NCBI GenBank assembly: GCA_040143965.1
Contig: JASJQH010000086.1
Span: 1-31,871, forward strand
Direction: 5' to 3'
DNA: 31,871 nucleotides
DNA from: Basidiobolus ranarum
Taxonomy: Eukaryota > Basidiobolomycota > Basidiobolomycetes > Basidiobolales
Shown: positions 1 through 10,328 of the stretch, one piece after another
Layout of the letters: each line of letters begins with the position of its first letter
How positions within the stretch are numbered: position 1 is the stretch's first letter
The notes under the pieces: model-generated
Told to the model about the DNA's origin: nothing
What the model saw: only the letters and a program-made list of their open reading frames with translations
Databases searched by the model: none
Translations under genes and position numbers: made by a program

Positions 1-1485
1 TTCTGACCCAGAATAATAGGGGGACATATGTTAATTATTGGAAAACCTAACACTCAGGGCGTCGTCTCCTGACCAACATGTCAGATGCCCCACAGATATA
101 GTCTAAAATCAGCGATTGTTAAGCTGACACTGAAACAGCAAAAACGTACAGTTAGACTCACCCATTGGAATAGGCTAGATTTGTTGATCTCTGCTTATAC
201 ATATATGTAATTTAGTAGCAGTAAAAAGGGTTTAAACTAAGATAATGGATACGATTTTGACCAAGATTGCCGCTGCACCATGGGATATATATCCTCAAAA
301 CACGATAAAGCCACCAATAGCACTCAAGTGGCATTGCAATGAACTATCTGGGAGCATGTTCTTCCATAAAGAAGACTACGGCAACATGTCCTGGCCCCGG
401 CAACAGATCAAAGTACATAAGCAGTCGATTCATTTCAATCCCTTTATGTATTAAGCATATTTACACGCTATTTTGCATCCATGATTATATCTCGCGGGCA
501 CAACCTTTTTAGATCCATATCGAGTCCACGCCTCACCAACACGATATGATGTATTGCTAAAACCTCAAAAGCACTAACATTCTTGGTGGTTAAAAGCCTA
601 CCCGCTGTTTGCACGCTGATTTCCAGCAGTCGTAGACTTGGATGAGTTTACACGGATTGTTACGGAGATCGTTGCACCCTGAGTTAGATTTTATTCGCAT
701 ACTGTATCATGGCTTAGAGGTTTCCTCAAATCACAAATGTGGATTTATGGTACAAATCTTTTTCTGATAGAGTTTGTACGACTTGGGACAATTCTTGTTG
801 GTAGCTGTTGGGTATACAATATTGCATTGGCAACCTATCAGATGGGCTGCCTTGACATTGGAGCTGCCTTTCCCAATTATACCAGCTGCATTATATTGCA
901 TGTGAAAGTGGTTGTTGAGTTGCTGAGCTATCCCTGCCTTTGGTAGATCACCTTTATAAATTTTGCATTCCGAAACACAATTTCACATGATTCTTTTGAG
1001 CATCAGAATATTCTGTAGGGTTCAAATATCCATTTTTGTCAGCCCTTACTAGTCCATCCTTGAGTGGCACGATGGGAATTTAATGTACACGAATTTCACA
1101 TGAACCCTGAGTTCACTCAGGCAGATTTCTATTGATTTATAAACTAAGGAGGTTTCATTCTAAATTGAGAAAATCGTGCACATTTTTATTTCTCATTACA
1201 AATATCCAATGTTCCTGCGATTTGGTTCTGCTTAGTTTCATCCCAACTTTAACTTGTAGCTTGATTGTCCGTTATTTTCAAGCCTTCAGCGACTCTAGTT
1301 GATATTTTTGGAGTTATTTTAGTACGCAAACCGTAAAGTAACTCTAGTTTGCTTTGTTATAACACCCAATTCTTTATTTTCTTGGCTTTTATTCATAACC
1401 CACAACAGTTTGGCACTAGCGCAATTCATTATTCAAGAAACCCTGTCTTGAACTTCAAATTTTTCCTTTGAACCTGAATCAATAC
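1..1485. other. Non-coding flank, nothing recognised
   Basis: No gene can be supported here. Two open frames of 69 codons (245-454 and 737-946, plus strand) have no family motif and no plausible splice partners, and they look like chance. The last few hundred bases are AT-rich and presumably hold the promoter and 5' leader of the bHLH gene that starts at 1486. I see no TATA box in a clear position. Confidence 0.5.
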
Positions 1486-2736
1486 ATGGACCGCTTAGAA
1501 ACTCGTAGAAGTATGGTTCTTTAATATTTCGATATTTAACCAAATCCATTCTTACTTATATTGAGTCAGATCTTGACCAGCTTCCTGCTGCCTATCCTGA
1601 ATACTCTTTGCAGCCTACACCTCTGCTAGATAGGGAGGACCAAAAAGCTTTTGATGATTTCCTACGGCAATTTGATCTTGATACACACGAACCGGCTGTA
1701 TCACTACCTACTTCGACCAACTCCACCACTGTCCTTTCATCCACACCTTTACCGCAACACCCAACAACCGGTAAATTTATTTCACGGGCTTTCATAAAAG
1801 AAGATACTTAACTTTTCATACAACTCCTAACACTGTTCATTTGCTCACTCCATTACAGAAAATTTGAAAAGTTCACCAAAGTATGTTGAATCTGGCCGTA
1901 AACTTAGTACTGATGGTAAGTGATACTAAATTGGCTTTATTGTAACAAATTAGAAAATTTATTGACTCTAATTTTCATCCAATGTATTCAGTCAATCCAC
2001 CTATGCCTGCACAAGGCTCAGTACCACTTGAGAAAGCATGCGATCCTAGTACTCCAACTTCTGTGAACTTGTCTTCGCCAATGATAAACACTATAGATGG
2101 TCCATCCGAAAAAACCGATAGAGAAACTTCATCCAAATCCCCACAAAAACCTACCAACAAACGGAAGATTTCTGATGTGGAAGATATAGATCCAACCCTG
2201 AAGGGTAACAATACCAGACCTCCTGGAAGAGGTAAAAAGGCACCCCACGAACTACTCTCAGAAAAGGAAAAGAAAGCGAATCATATCGCTTCAGAGCAAA
2301 AGCGACGTCAGAATATTCGATTGGGATTTGAACAATTGGTGGATATCGTTCCTACTCTGTCTCAGTGTCATCGTAGTGAATCGGCTATTTTACAAAAATG
2401 TTAGAATAACTTTGTGTTTTATATTGCATGCCGATAAAGATATTTTCTTGTATGGAGTAAGCTCACCTGTTTTCTTTTAGCTGTCGAGTATATTCACCAG
2501 TTAATAGCGCAGAGACAACAACTTAAACAACGGATTAGAGAGTTAAGGGTTTCAGCTGGTGATCCGTAAGTCCATTTCGTGAATTCTAGAGCTCTAATTC
2601 ATTTACTGACTCTTGAACTTTCTAGATCGAATATGATTGATGACTTTTCGGTAAGTATTTTCATTGTGTTGTATGTGAACATGGCATAATTCTCATATTG
2701 GTTTGATAATAGTCTTCTGATGAGGACATCTACTAG
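1486..2736 (+). CDS. bHLH transcription factor, INO4-like, 7 exons
   Basis: Predicted nuclear DNA-binding regulator of 272 residues. Exons: 1486-1504, 1570-1770, 1859-1915, 1992-2399, 2481-2565, 2626-2650 and 2713-2736. All phases agree and the total is 819 bases. The basic region (about residues 186-198) carries His190, Glu194 and Arg198, the H-E-R signature of proteins that bind CACGTG. Helix 1 ends near PTLS (213-216). Helix 2 spans the intron after residue 228 and runs on into a Gln/Leu/Arg-rich coiled segment to about 250. The tail is acidic (DDFSSSDEDIY), and residues 75-180 are Ser/Thr/Pro-rich and probably disordered. The bHLH resembles yeast Ino4 and related fungal factors that act as heterodimers. 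The 19-base first exon is the least certain part: the frame is open but has no ATG before 1608, and 1486 is the only nearby ATG that joins in phase. Exons 6 and 7 are only 25 and 24 coding bases. Confidence 0.85.
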
Positions 2737-3491
2737 GCTTTATATTTGAGGATCCACTCCGTTATGGTTTTATGGCAACCATTCGAAGTTTCTTGGTGCG
2801 ACTGGAATCACTGAATAATTGTATAAAATCTACTTTTACAGTAGTAGTAGCATGCCATATCTTCGAGTAACACAACTTCAGAGGGGATTTTGAAACGAAT
2901 CATTATATTAGCAATTATATCCAATAGACTGTGTTTTCCTTAACGCATAACGCATATCCTTCCCCTTAACGGATCGTGTATATCAGTTTAGATTTGAGTG
3001 TTCTTATCATTTTGTTTTCTCCAGAAAATGCATTCTTTCCAGGGAATTTAGTTGTAAATTCACTAGTACTTCATTATGTTAATATATTCATCAGTGCCTC
3101 ACTATTGTGAATTGAGATGGAAACGAGGATTTTTTAATCGTGATCATTGGAAGTGGGTATTTATTTGGCAGGAGCCTCTCTCCTTTATGTGCACACTTCT
3201 GGTATCCTTCCAATAAATCAATATTCATTTTTGAGACTTTCTATGATCTGGATATTTATCAACATGATGATTGGCTTAAAGTGAAGAGATAGTGCATATT
3301 TTTCGCCTTGGTTGACTCAGGTTTACGTGTGCAGTTCAATCCATTGAGGGGTATGAAAAGGGATGCAAAGAAAAACGTCCTGGAATCTATTGGATAATTT
3401 TAAAACTGCTTATCAAAGTACTTTTTTTGGGTGGCCAGTTCTACTCCTTAGAATTGTGCAACTAAGATGTATTCGGGGGGGGGGAAGGTGC
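2737..3491. other. Intergenic, 3' ends of two convergent genes
   Basis: This stretch lies between the stop of the bHLH gene (plus) and the stop of the DUF4436 gene (minus), so it should hold both 3' UTRs. I see no further coding frame. A run of ten G at 3475-3484 sits seven bases beyond the DUF4436 stop codon (C10 on the transcribed strand). Confidence 0.5.
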
Positions 3492-4442
3492 CTAGTCTAT
3501 CTTTTGAAAGGTGGTCGAGTGTGGATCGTCTATCGTATGTGATGTTACTATCGGCGGACGTTCTCGTGGTGGCCGTGTCCAAGTGATAGAATAGGTCCAT
3601 ATGAAGCCAATCGCTGAGATGGCTACCAGAAACATGTTCCAAAAGAAGCTGATCATATCAGCAGCGCATCCAATACCTGGAATGCCAGGCTGTGTGTTCC
3701 GCAATGCTGGCATAGAGAACAGCATAGAGACGCCCAGTGCCATTATGGGTGGCTGTATTTCCCGTTTTAAGACCACTATTTGAAAAGCTAAAGAGCTAAT
3801 ACCGAGAGATAATGCCCACATTAGTACTATCACACATATACTAAATGCCTTGGTATTGGTTGATCTTTTCACTGTAAAAGATATCGTGTCTAACCCCTCT
3901 TGAACACTGAATACGGGGAATATCTCGAAATTTTGGACATTAGCGGCAAAAGATACAGACACCGGAACAATATCATCATCCGTTGTCCCTGGAGTTGAAG
4001 CATATAGCAGAAAACTTGCCGAGTAGATGTCAAAAGGATAGTTGCGTCGATTTCCATCATAAAAAGGTACTGACAGTTCACCACTTGGTAATATGGAGGA
4101 GCTATTTTGTGGATAAGTGAACGATTTATATTGAAGGTTGACAGATAAGGTGCGATTAAGTTTGAATTTCCCGTCGGCGACCAGATTCCCAAGAGGGTAA
4201 AAATTTACACCAAGAAGAGACTTTAAGGTAACGCTATCAACAGATATGACAGTAATTTCTATATCAAGGCGGGTTTCTTCCTTGGATCCATATTCAGTAT
4301 TGATATATCTAGGTCCATTCTGGAGATAGACAATGAAGATTGGTAGAACAAGTGCACAGATTAATACAGCAGTTATCCCAGCATAGATGAGGCGACGTAG
4401 GGAAAAACTTGGAACAGCCTCTCGAAGGCTTATTTTCAACAT
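3492..4442 (-). CDS. DUF4436 membrane protein
   Basis: Integral membrane protein of unknown function, 316 residues when started at the ATG at 4442. Transmembrane segment 1 is at about residues 18-40. A soluble domain of about 155 residues follows, containing YPFDIY (135-140), a hallmark of this family. Three more hydrophobic segments lie at about 199-225, 232-247 and 263-287. Between the last two is the family motif NTQPGIPGIG with an Asp and a WN pair just after it. The tail is Pro/Arg-rich and presumably cytosolic. DUF4436 proteins occur in actinobacteria and many fungi, with no established activity. The frame is open above the ATG to about a TTTTAG acceptor near 4,513, so an upstream exon with a longer N-terminus is possible. 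The gene is intron-free as modelled and convergent with the bHLH gene. Confidence 0.8.
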   Translation of the reverse strand: MLKISLREAVPSFSLRRLIYAGITAVLICALVLPIFIVYLQNGPRYINTEYGSKEETRLDIEITVISVDSVTLKSLLGVNFYPLGNLVADGKFKLNRTLSVNLQYKSFTYPQNSSSILPSGELSVPFYDGNRRNYPFDIYSASFLLYASTPGTTDDDIVPVSVSFAANVQNFEIFPVFSVQEGLDTISFTVKRSTNTKAFSICVIVLMWALSLGISSLAFQIVVLKREIQPPIMALGVSMLFSMPALRNTQPGIPGIGCAADMISFFWNMFLVAISAIGFIWTYSITWTRPPRERPPIVTSHTIDDPHSTTFQKID

Positions 4443-4668
4443 TCCGAGTAAGATCGAGCAGTGCAACAAGGAAGAGGATTTGTTCACCTTTTTAAAGGAA
4501 AATAATGGGCTAAAAATTATGGCATATATATTGTCAATATACTTGGCTATCGAAGTATTTTTAGAACCTTGTGATCGCTAAATTTATGGTGGGATAATGG
4601 TATTTGTTTCGCTATTATTACTTGAATCTATGTTGGGCGGAGGATTCCTATACTTGGTTAGCTGATTA

Positions 4669-4674
4669 CACGTG
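4669..4674. promoter_or_regulatory. CACGTG E-box upstream of DUF4436
   Basis: A perfect CACGTG palindrome lies about 230 bases upstream of the DUF4436 start codon. This is the site class expected for bHLH proteins with an H-E-R basic region, such as the one encoded at 1486-2736. One six-base match may be chance, so the functional reading is inference. Confidence 0.25.
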
Positions 4675-4679
4675 CTGCT

Positions 4680-4952
4680 TCAGGTTTGTATCAAGATAAG
4701 GGTGGCAATATAGGACAGGCATTCATGGGTAAGATAATCAGAACAATAGATTAAAAATGTATAAAAGACATCTTCAAAAAGATATATGCTAAGTCTGATG
4801 TTTTCACCTGGGTAGCTAGCGATGTTTTGAGGATTAGGCGGCAAAAAGGAAGTTTTGTAGACTTGTAGATAATATTTAAATGAGGATTCATCACGAATAT
4901 TGTCGTAGCTGAGGCCTGGTAATGAGATGTGATGGGACTCTGCAAGTGTCAT
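4680..4952 (-). CDS. Unidentified 90-residue open frame
   Basis: I do not recognise this protein. It starts with a true ATG and encodes a polar N-terminus, a central stretch rich in Tyr, Phe and Pro (SYPGENIRLSIYLFEDVF near residues 46-63) and a hydrophobic, helix-like C-terminus (about 60-88). Its composition looks more like real protein than the shadow frames around it. It lies head-on behind the bZIP gene's 3' end and upstream of the DUF4436 gene on the same strand. I tested whether it could be a first exon of the DUF4436 gene. No convincing GT donor lies before its stop, so I leave it separate. It could also be an isolated exon, a decayed gene or chance. Confidence 0.3.
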   Translation of the reverse strand: MTLAESHHISLPGLSYDNIRDESSFKYYLQVYKTSFLPPNPQNIASYPGENIRLSIYLFEDVFYTFLIYCSDYLTHECLSYIATLILIQT

Positions 4953-5158
4953 AGAGAAATATCAACAACCGGTAATTAATCCTGGCACAAGTGCGTCAAA
5001 TCTGAAAATAGCAATTCAACCAATGACTCCTAATGATGAAAGATTCCTATTTTGACTATTATTATTCAATATTTGTTATCCTTAAGGGATTATCGTTTTT
5101 GATAAAAAAAACAATACAAACAGTGAAAGAAGTACTTGAATGTTCTTTACATTTTTCA

Positions 5159-5986
5159 CTACGTAATTGAACTAAGTTTGGCCCCGAGTTTCTCGACTTC
5201 CTTTTTTAGTCGGGAATTTTCATCCTCCAACCGTTGGACTTTTTCCTCAAGTTCTGTGACATACGCTTTCTTTTTCTTTCGACACTCTTTGGCCGCTAGT
5301 CTGTTTCTCAATAATCGACGCTGCTTCCGCTCATCACTTGTGAGATTCCTTAGCATACCACTCCGTCCTCGCGTAGAGCTTGTTTCTTCAGTAGGTGATC
5401 CGGGTTGATTGGAACTGTGTAACTCATTACCGACTTCTGGGCCTGGACTGGATGAAGGCCCAGGTATTGGTACGATTGGAAGGACACTCGAGGATGCAGG
5501 AATAGGTAGAGACAGTGCTGTTGGAGGCGCAGAGGGCAAAGACGATGTCATGTTGGTCATACTTAGGAATGGTGGGTGTTGTGGAGGAGCCGGAGGTGGA
5601 AGTTGAGTTAACATATCTGGTGAAGGAAGATGTATGTGTGTAGAGTGTCCAGAAAATGATAATGAATCCATAGGAGAGGAGGTTTGATCTGGTTTTGGGG
5701 AAGAGATACTAGAAGCATCTGTTAAAGGGAGCGAGAATGAAGTAGTTACTGGCGGAGGGAGAAAAAGGGGGAGTTGAGAATCGTGGGGAAGAAGTGGAGG
5801 TTGAGTGTGTGATGGAGTGGGGTCCTCGATTGAGGATACGTGATGTTTTCTTCTGCGTGAGGCTACCCTACGATGTTGAGTGTCTGGGATGGGTGAATGG
5901 TCCATAATTGGTTTGTCTTCTGGATAGTCAGGGGTAGATTGAGAAAAGTAGTAGGAGGACTGATTAGAGGAAAGCTGCTCGGTCAT
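5159..5986 (-). CDS. CREB/ATF-like bZIP transcription factor
   Basis: Predicted nuclear regulator of 275 residues in one exon. The C-terminal bZIP has a basic region at about 217-243 with the invariant Asn228 and Arg236 in N-R-L-A-A-K-E-C-R, followed by four Lys. The CREB-type order A-A-K/R-E-C-R predicts binding to TGACGTCA. The zipper has Leu246, Leu253, Leu260 and Leu267 in exact heptads, and the protein ends eight residues later. Residues 50-200 are rich in Pro and Ser with many SP/TP sites, likely a disordered activation region open to proline-directed kinases. A basic patch (RRVASRRRKHH, 39-49) lies near the N-terminus. No other in-frame ATG lies near the start. The upstream DNA contains its own predicted binding sites. 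Confidence 0.9.
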   Translation of the reverse strand: MTEQLSSNQSSYYFSQSTPDYPEDKPIMDHSPIPDTQHRRVASRRRKHHVSSIEDPTPSHTQPPLLPHDSQLPLFLPPPVTTSFSLPLTDASSISSPKPDQTSSPMDSLSFSGHSTHIHLPSPDMLTQLPPPAPPQHPPFLSMTNMTSSLPSAPPTALSLPIPASSSVLPIVPIPGPSSSPGPEVGNELHSSNQPGSPTEETSSTRGRSGMLRNLTSDERKQRRLLRNRLAAKECRKKKKAYVTELEEKVQRLEDENSRLKKEVEKLGAKLSSIT

Positions 5987-6399
5987 TTTAGCAATAAATA
6001 CAGCAATACAGTCGTGGACGCCTTACTAAAGTTAAAGAGCTGTTGAGTACTAAAATGTTTACCATGAAAGCAAGGTAATCTGACTTTACAAAATTTGGAC
6101 TATTTATTCGGAACCAAAATCTGACCTCGGATAAAAATACAAATATAAAACAAATGGAAGTCAAGTCAGTGAGTGCAGCGTATTTTCAGAGCAAGAAGCT
6201 AAGCTGAACAAAGTCAAAGAAAAAACTAGGATTAATGAAGTATTAAAAGGAATGATGAGATGCTCACGGGCGGCCAGAGATGATATATATTAAACACCGA
6301 AGTGATGGCAGTCGAGTTTTATGGATATGCTGGCCGATTTGTGTACATGCCTAGATGAAGTGAAAAGAGGGGCTACATAGTATGAATGGGGGATATTAG

Positions 6400-6407
6400 T
6401 GACGTCA
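6400..6407. promoter_or_regulatory. Perfect cAMP-response element TGACGTCA
   Basis: The full 8-base CRE palindrome lies 414 bases upstream of the bZIP start codon. Two CRE half-sites (ACGTCA near 6512 and TGACG near 6525) follow. The encoded bZIP belongs to the class that binds this sequence, so self-regulation is a reasonable inference. Confidence 0.5.
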
Positions 6408-6655
6408 ACTTTGGACTATCGAAGGGAGAGTATTCAAGAAAGGGAACAAATTAGATTCGTAGGGTACACTAGACAGGAAACCTAAACTAGAATATGGCCA
6501 AGAATCAGATAACGTCATCTTGACTGACGACATTTCTTACTAATGCTAAGCGAGCTTTCCTCACCGGCGCCCTCCACACCTTCGCTTTGCTTTTCAAAAC
6601 AGCATATGTTGCTTTGTTTCTTCTACTCATAAGCTAGTGAGCATTGAGTAAGCGA

Positions 6656-6678
6656 TGACTCAGCCAATCCTTGACGTA
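6656..6678. promoter_or_regulatory. AP-1/Gcn4-type site, CCAAT box and CRE half-site
   Basis: TGACTCA (6656-6662), CCAAT (6664-6668) and TGACGTA (6672-6678) lie within 23 bases. TGACTCA is bound by Gcn4/AP-1 factors, CCAAT by the Hap/NF-Y complex and TGACGTA by CREB-like or AP-1 factors. The packing suggests a real control region. It is about 670-690 bases from the bZIP start and about 180-200 bases before the small plus-strand frame at 6859, so its target is unclear. Confidence 0.45.
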
Positions 6679-6858
6679 TTAGGAATTTTCAATTGAATGC
6701 CCAGTTACATCATGGAGTATATTGTGAGAAGATCTGCATCATCACATCTGCATTATTACTATTGTCCAAATGTCATCATTTACATAATCGCATATTAGAC
6801 TATTGCCAAATAGCTGAGGAGCACAAATACCGTCAGCAGTGAATCCAAAACTGCACCA

Positions 6859-7074
6859 ATGATTTCATTATCGAGTCATTCCTTCCAATTCATCATCCTG
6901 ACGCTTTTCATACTTTACGTCCAAGGTGCTCGCTTGCTTCATATACATGATTGGCCTGAGCTTTGGGTTCTTCATAATAAAATCAAGTCACCCACACCCA
7001 ATCTTAGAGCATCACAGTCACGTTGGTCCTCATTAGATCAAGCCCTCATCACCACATGTGCATTAACTATTTGA
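6859..7074 (+). CDS. Possible small secreted protein (71 residues)
   Basis: A true ATG opens a 71-codon frame whose first 24 residues look like a signal peptide: a polar start, a hydrophobic core (FQFIILTLFILYV, 9-21) and a small-residue site (Q-G-A) before a likely cut. The remainder has no Cys-rich pattern except one Cys near the end, and no motif I know. It may be a small secreted protein or a chance frame in AT-rich DNA. It is the only frame of note between 6.0 and 8.6 kb. Confidence 0.2.
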   Translation: MISLSSHSFQFIILTLFILYVQGARLLHIHDWPELWVLHNKIKSPTPNLRASQSRWSSLDQALITTCALTI

Positions 7075-8655
7075 TAAAGGGGAGAATTACACTCGGTGTC
7101 GCCCTCCAGTCTTATATATTTTTGTCGTGTACCATGCCATGACTAGACAGGATCCTTTACACAGCTACAAGATATTGAATGTTAGGCGATGCCTGAATAA
7201 TGCTTCGAGCCAGTAAATTTGGTGTCATCACTTAAATTCTATTTAATCTTTTGTGTTATTTGCTCCTGCAGTCTACTTTATTCGACGTCTGTCGATATAC
7301 TGATTACACTCATTCCATTGCCATAAACCGTCCACCAGTCATTTCTTATTATCAACAGCTTATGCATGTATAACACACAACTCATTCTATTGAAATTGTT
7401 GGAGTTACTTCCAATTTAAACCTTGTCAAATCTCGAGTTGTTGAGAATTCAGTTAATATCTATGTACTGAATCAGTCGCATGCCAAAATGACTGGACTAT
7501 ACAAAAACACGCTTACTACATGTACCAGAGGCAAACAGAGGTACAGATGCATTCTCAAAACGTTACCATCATAAGATATATCAAACACAGATATGAATAC
7601 TATATCAGAAATCATGCTCTTTACGTTTGTGGTTACTTTAGCAATGATAATCTAGTATGAAATAGAGTTCGTTGTATCTATTCCATTTAATGCATCTAGG
7701 GTCTGGACCTTGGACACAAAAGACTTTCTAGACGAGGTATAGTTTGGTTGAATTAAACCTAGCAATAGGCTCCTCTGATGAGGTTTCGATAAATGAATAG
7801 TGTGCAAATATCTCTGAGGGTCATGGTTAGAATAAGGATATTCACTAATATTCTCATTTCTATATTCACTTTGCTGAGATGCCTTGTTCGATAAAGACTG
7901 CGTAGAGTATATTGCTGTGAAACTGCACCATATATTATCTAAGAGATTATCAATTCTGTAAAGCAGATAGTTTCAGTACACATTGGATATGTGAAGCTAA
8001 AGTATAACTGATCCTAAAGGTAAGCTTACAGTTAAATACAATGCAACGTGGAGGAACCTATAAATTTTGCTCCAATTGTCAATACGGAAATTAAATGACT
8101 AATTTGTAACGCATCTATAAAAGGTATTGGTACAAACGCAAATTGCCTAACATATCAAACAAGAAGGATTGATTGTAATTAGGAATCTCAGTTTAATAAA
8201 ACAAGCTCGAATACGAAGCGGCGAATAGAGAGCAATGATCTCGCTTGATCGAAAATTTCCTTTTGTAACAATGTCTTGAAGGTAACAGGTGAAGTGACAC
8301 TAAACTTTCTGTGAGTGCTTTCAAGACGCACTGCTTCAAAGTACTTGATAATTTGCAATCATCACTTTACAATTGTCAGTAATAATGTAGTGAAAATCCA
8401 ATCTTTAGCTTACAAGATGCTAAGCTTAAGCAGTTGTATCTGATCGCTTGCCACATTTCGTAGTTAAGACTCATACTTGATCGAGTGGGTATTTATTTTT
8501 GTGCGTTTAAAAATGATTACGTTAGCAATGTACAAGATCCGAGAAATTAGAATGTATAGTATGGAATAGAATGCAGCAGATGTAGTGGTTGCGAAAGTAG
8601 TCACTTATAAGAAATCCCTTTGTAGATACATCAGAAGAATTACGAACACAATTTC
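7075..8655. other. Intergenic, nothing recognised
   Basis: AT-rich sequence without a supported gene, RNA gene or repeat. The part next to 8,655 should hold the 3' UTR of the permease on the minus strand. Confidence 0.4.
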
Positions 8656-10328
8656 TTAGAAAAAGAATTGGCCTATACGCTTGAAAAAACCACGAACGCC
8701 TCCACTTTCTTTGGCTGAATCACGAAGATCCTCGGCAGTGTCATAATACCTGTCAGTTTCAAGATCCATCTCTTCGTACTTGACCACTTTTGTGCCTTTC
8801 AAAAACTTCCACCCAAGCCACATTATAGCCATCATTGGAATTTGGATATAATACGAAAGGAATGATACAAAATCAAACCCTCCACTAGGAGATGACTTGA
8901 AGGAACTCCATCCCTGAACTAAGACTAGAACAGAATTAGCAACAATCACAAATATCGGGCCATATGGATATAATGGGCTTTTGAGAGGGAGCTCGTTGAG
9001 ATTTTTCCCTTGAATTTCGAAGGCTTTGCGGAAACGATAGGAAGTCAGACCGATAGCGATCCAACTGATTTGGTTCGAAACACCAACCAGATTTTGCAAC
9101 CAGTTCCAGAGAGTACCAGTACCAACAAAAGAGGAAGCAAAGCAAACACACGAAATGGCAGCAGTGGTTAACAATGAGTATATGGGCACACGGTTTTTGG
9201 TTAATTTGGTGAAAATTTTTGGAGCATGACCATGTTCACCTAGAGTGTAGAGAAGACGAGTACCGGCAAATAAGGCATGATTCCCTGCCGAGATCACAGA
9301 AGTTAAGACAACCGCATTGATGAATGAAGGAGCTACTTCAAATCCTGTCATCTTGAAAACAAGAGTAAATGGCGAGTCTCTAGCATTTTTTTGATTGATA
9401 TTTGGCTCATTGTAGGGAACATCAATACCAATCACAAAAATACTCATAATATAGAACATCAAAATTCTCCAGAAAACGTTGCGGATAACTCGAGGCACGT
9501 TTTTTCTAGGATTTTTAGTTTCACCAGCAGTGATACCGATTGACTCCGTACCTCCATAAGCAAAAGCAGCGGTAACAAACACAGATGCGAAACCACCAAT
9601 ACCACCAACAAAGGGAGCATCTCCGAGTTTCCAGTACTGGAAACCAATGTATCCGAAACCTTTATTCGCTCCAAGATTTACGCAAATACCGATAATGATG
9701 AAAAGGACAATTGTGATGACTTTTAGTAGTGATAGCCAATACTCTATCTCACCATAGGCTTTAACATCGATTGCATTAATAGCAATTAAGAAGACCAGAA
9801 AAATGAGGGAGAGAGCCCATCCAGGAAAGTCAATCTTCCAATAATTCCATATGATTTGCGCAGCTGTAAGATCAGAGGCAACACTTACAGCATCATTGAA
9901 CCAGTAATTCCAAGTTAGAGCAAAGCCTAAGCCTTCATCGACAAAGCGGTTAGCGTACGTATTAAAAGAGCCGGCAACAGGGATATAGGTCGACATTTCT
10001 CCCAATGATAACATGGTGAAGTAGACAATAACACCAACTATGGCATAAGCAATCAGCATACTTCCCGGACCACCGGTGCTCAAGGATTTTCCAGTACCAA
10101 GGAAAAGACCGGTTCCGATAGTACCTCCGATGGCGATCATTTGAACTTGTCTAGCAGTAAGACCTCTTTTCAAATCAACTTTGCGCTTGTGCTCCACATC
10201 TTCAAGACTTTTCTCTGTCACATCATATGTTGCTGGTTGTGCGCCTCGCGCCGCGGCCAAGTCCTAACAACCAAGTTAATATTTTAATCCAACTAGAACG
10301 AGTGTTTGAAGCAAACCTTATCAGTCAT
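8656..10328 (-). CDS. Amino-acid permease (YAT family)
   Basis: Plasma-membrane proton/amino-acid symporter of the fungal YAT family (APC superfamily), 539 residues. Exon 1 (10328-10317) encodes only MTDK. A 53-base intron starts with GTTTGC and ends with TTGTTAG, and exon 2 (10263-8656) carries the rest in phase. Family marks are the cytosolic lead-in LKRGLTARQVQMIAIGGTIG with TGLFLGTG just after (substrate site in segment 1), about twelve hydrophobic segments, the block FAYGGTESIGITAGETKNPR and the loop ALFAGTRLLYTLGEHGHAPK. Length matches yeast Gap1/Agp-type permeases. The substrate range cannot be read from sequence. An ATG is absent from exon 2's beginning, which is why the tiny first exon is required. 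Upstream DNA has a TATA box and several GATA sites, suggesting nitrogen control. Confidence 0.95.

Noticed and set aside
245-946. Two 69-codon plus-strand frames (245-454, 737-946)
   Set aside because: No motif, no splice partners, composition like background.
4680-4952. The 90-codon frame as first exon of the DUF4436 gene
   Set aside because: No usable GT donor before its stop that would join the downstream acceptor near 4,513 in phase.
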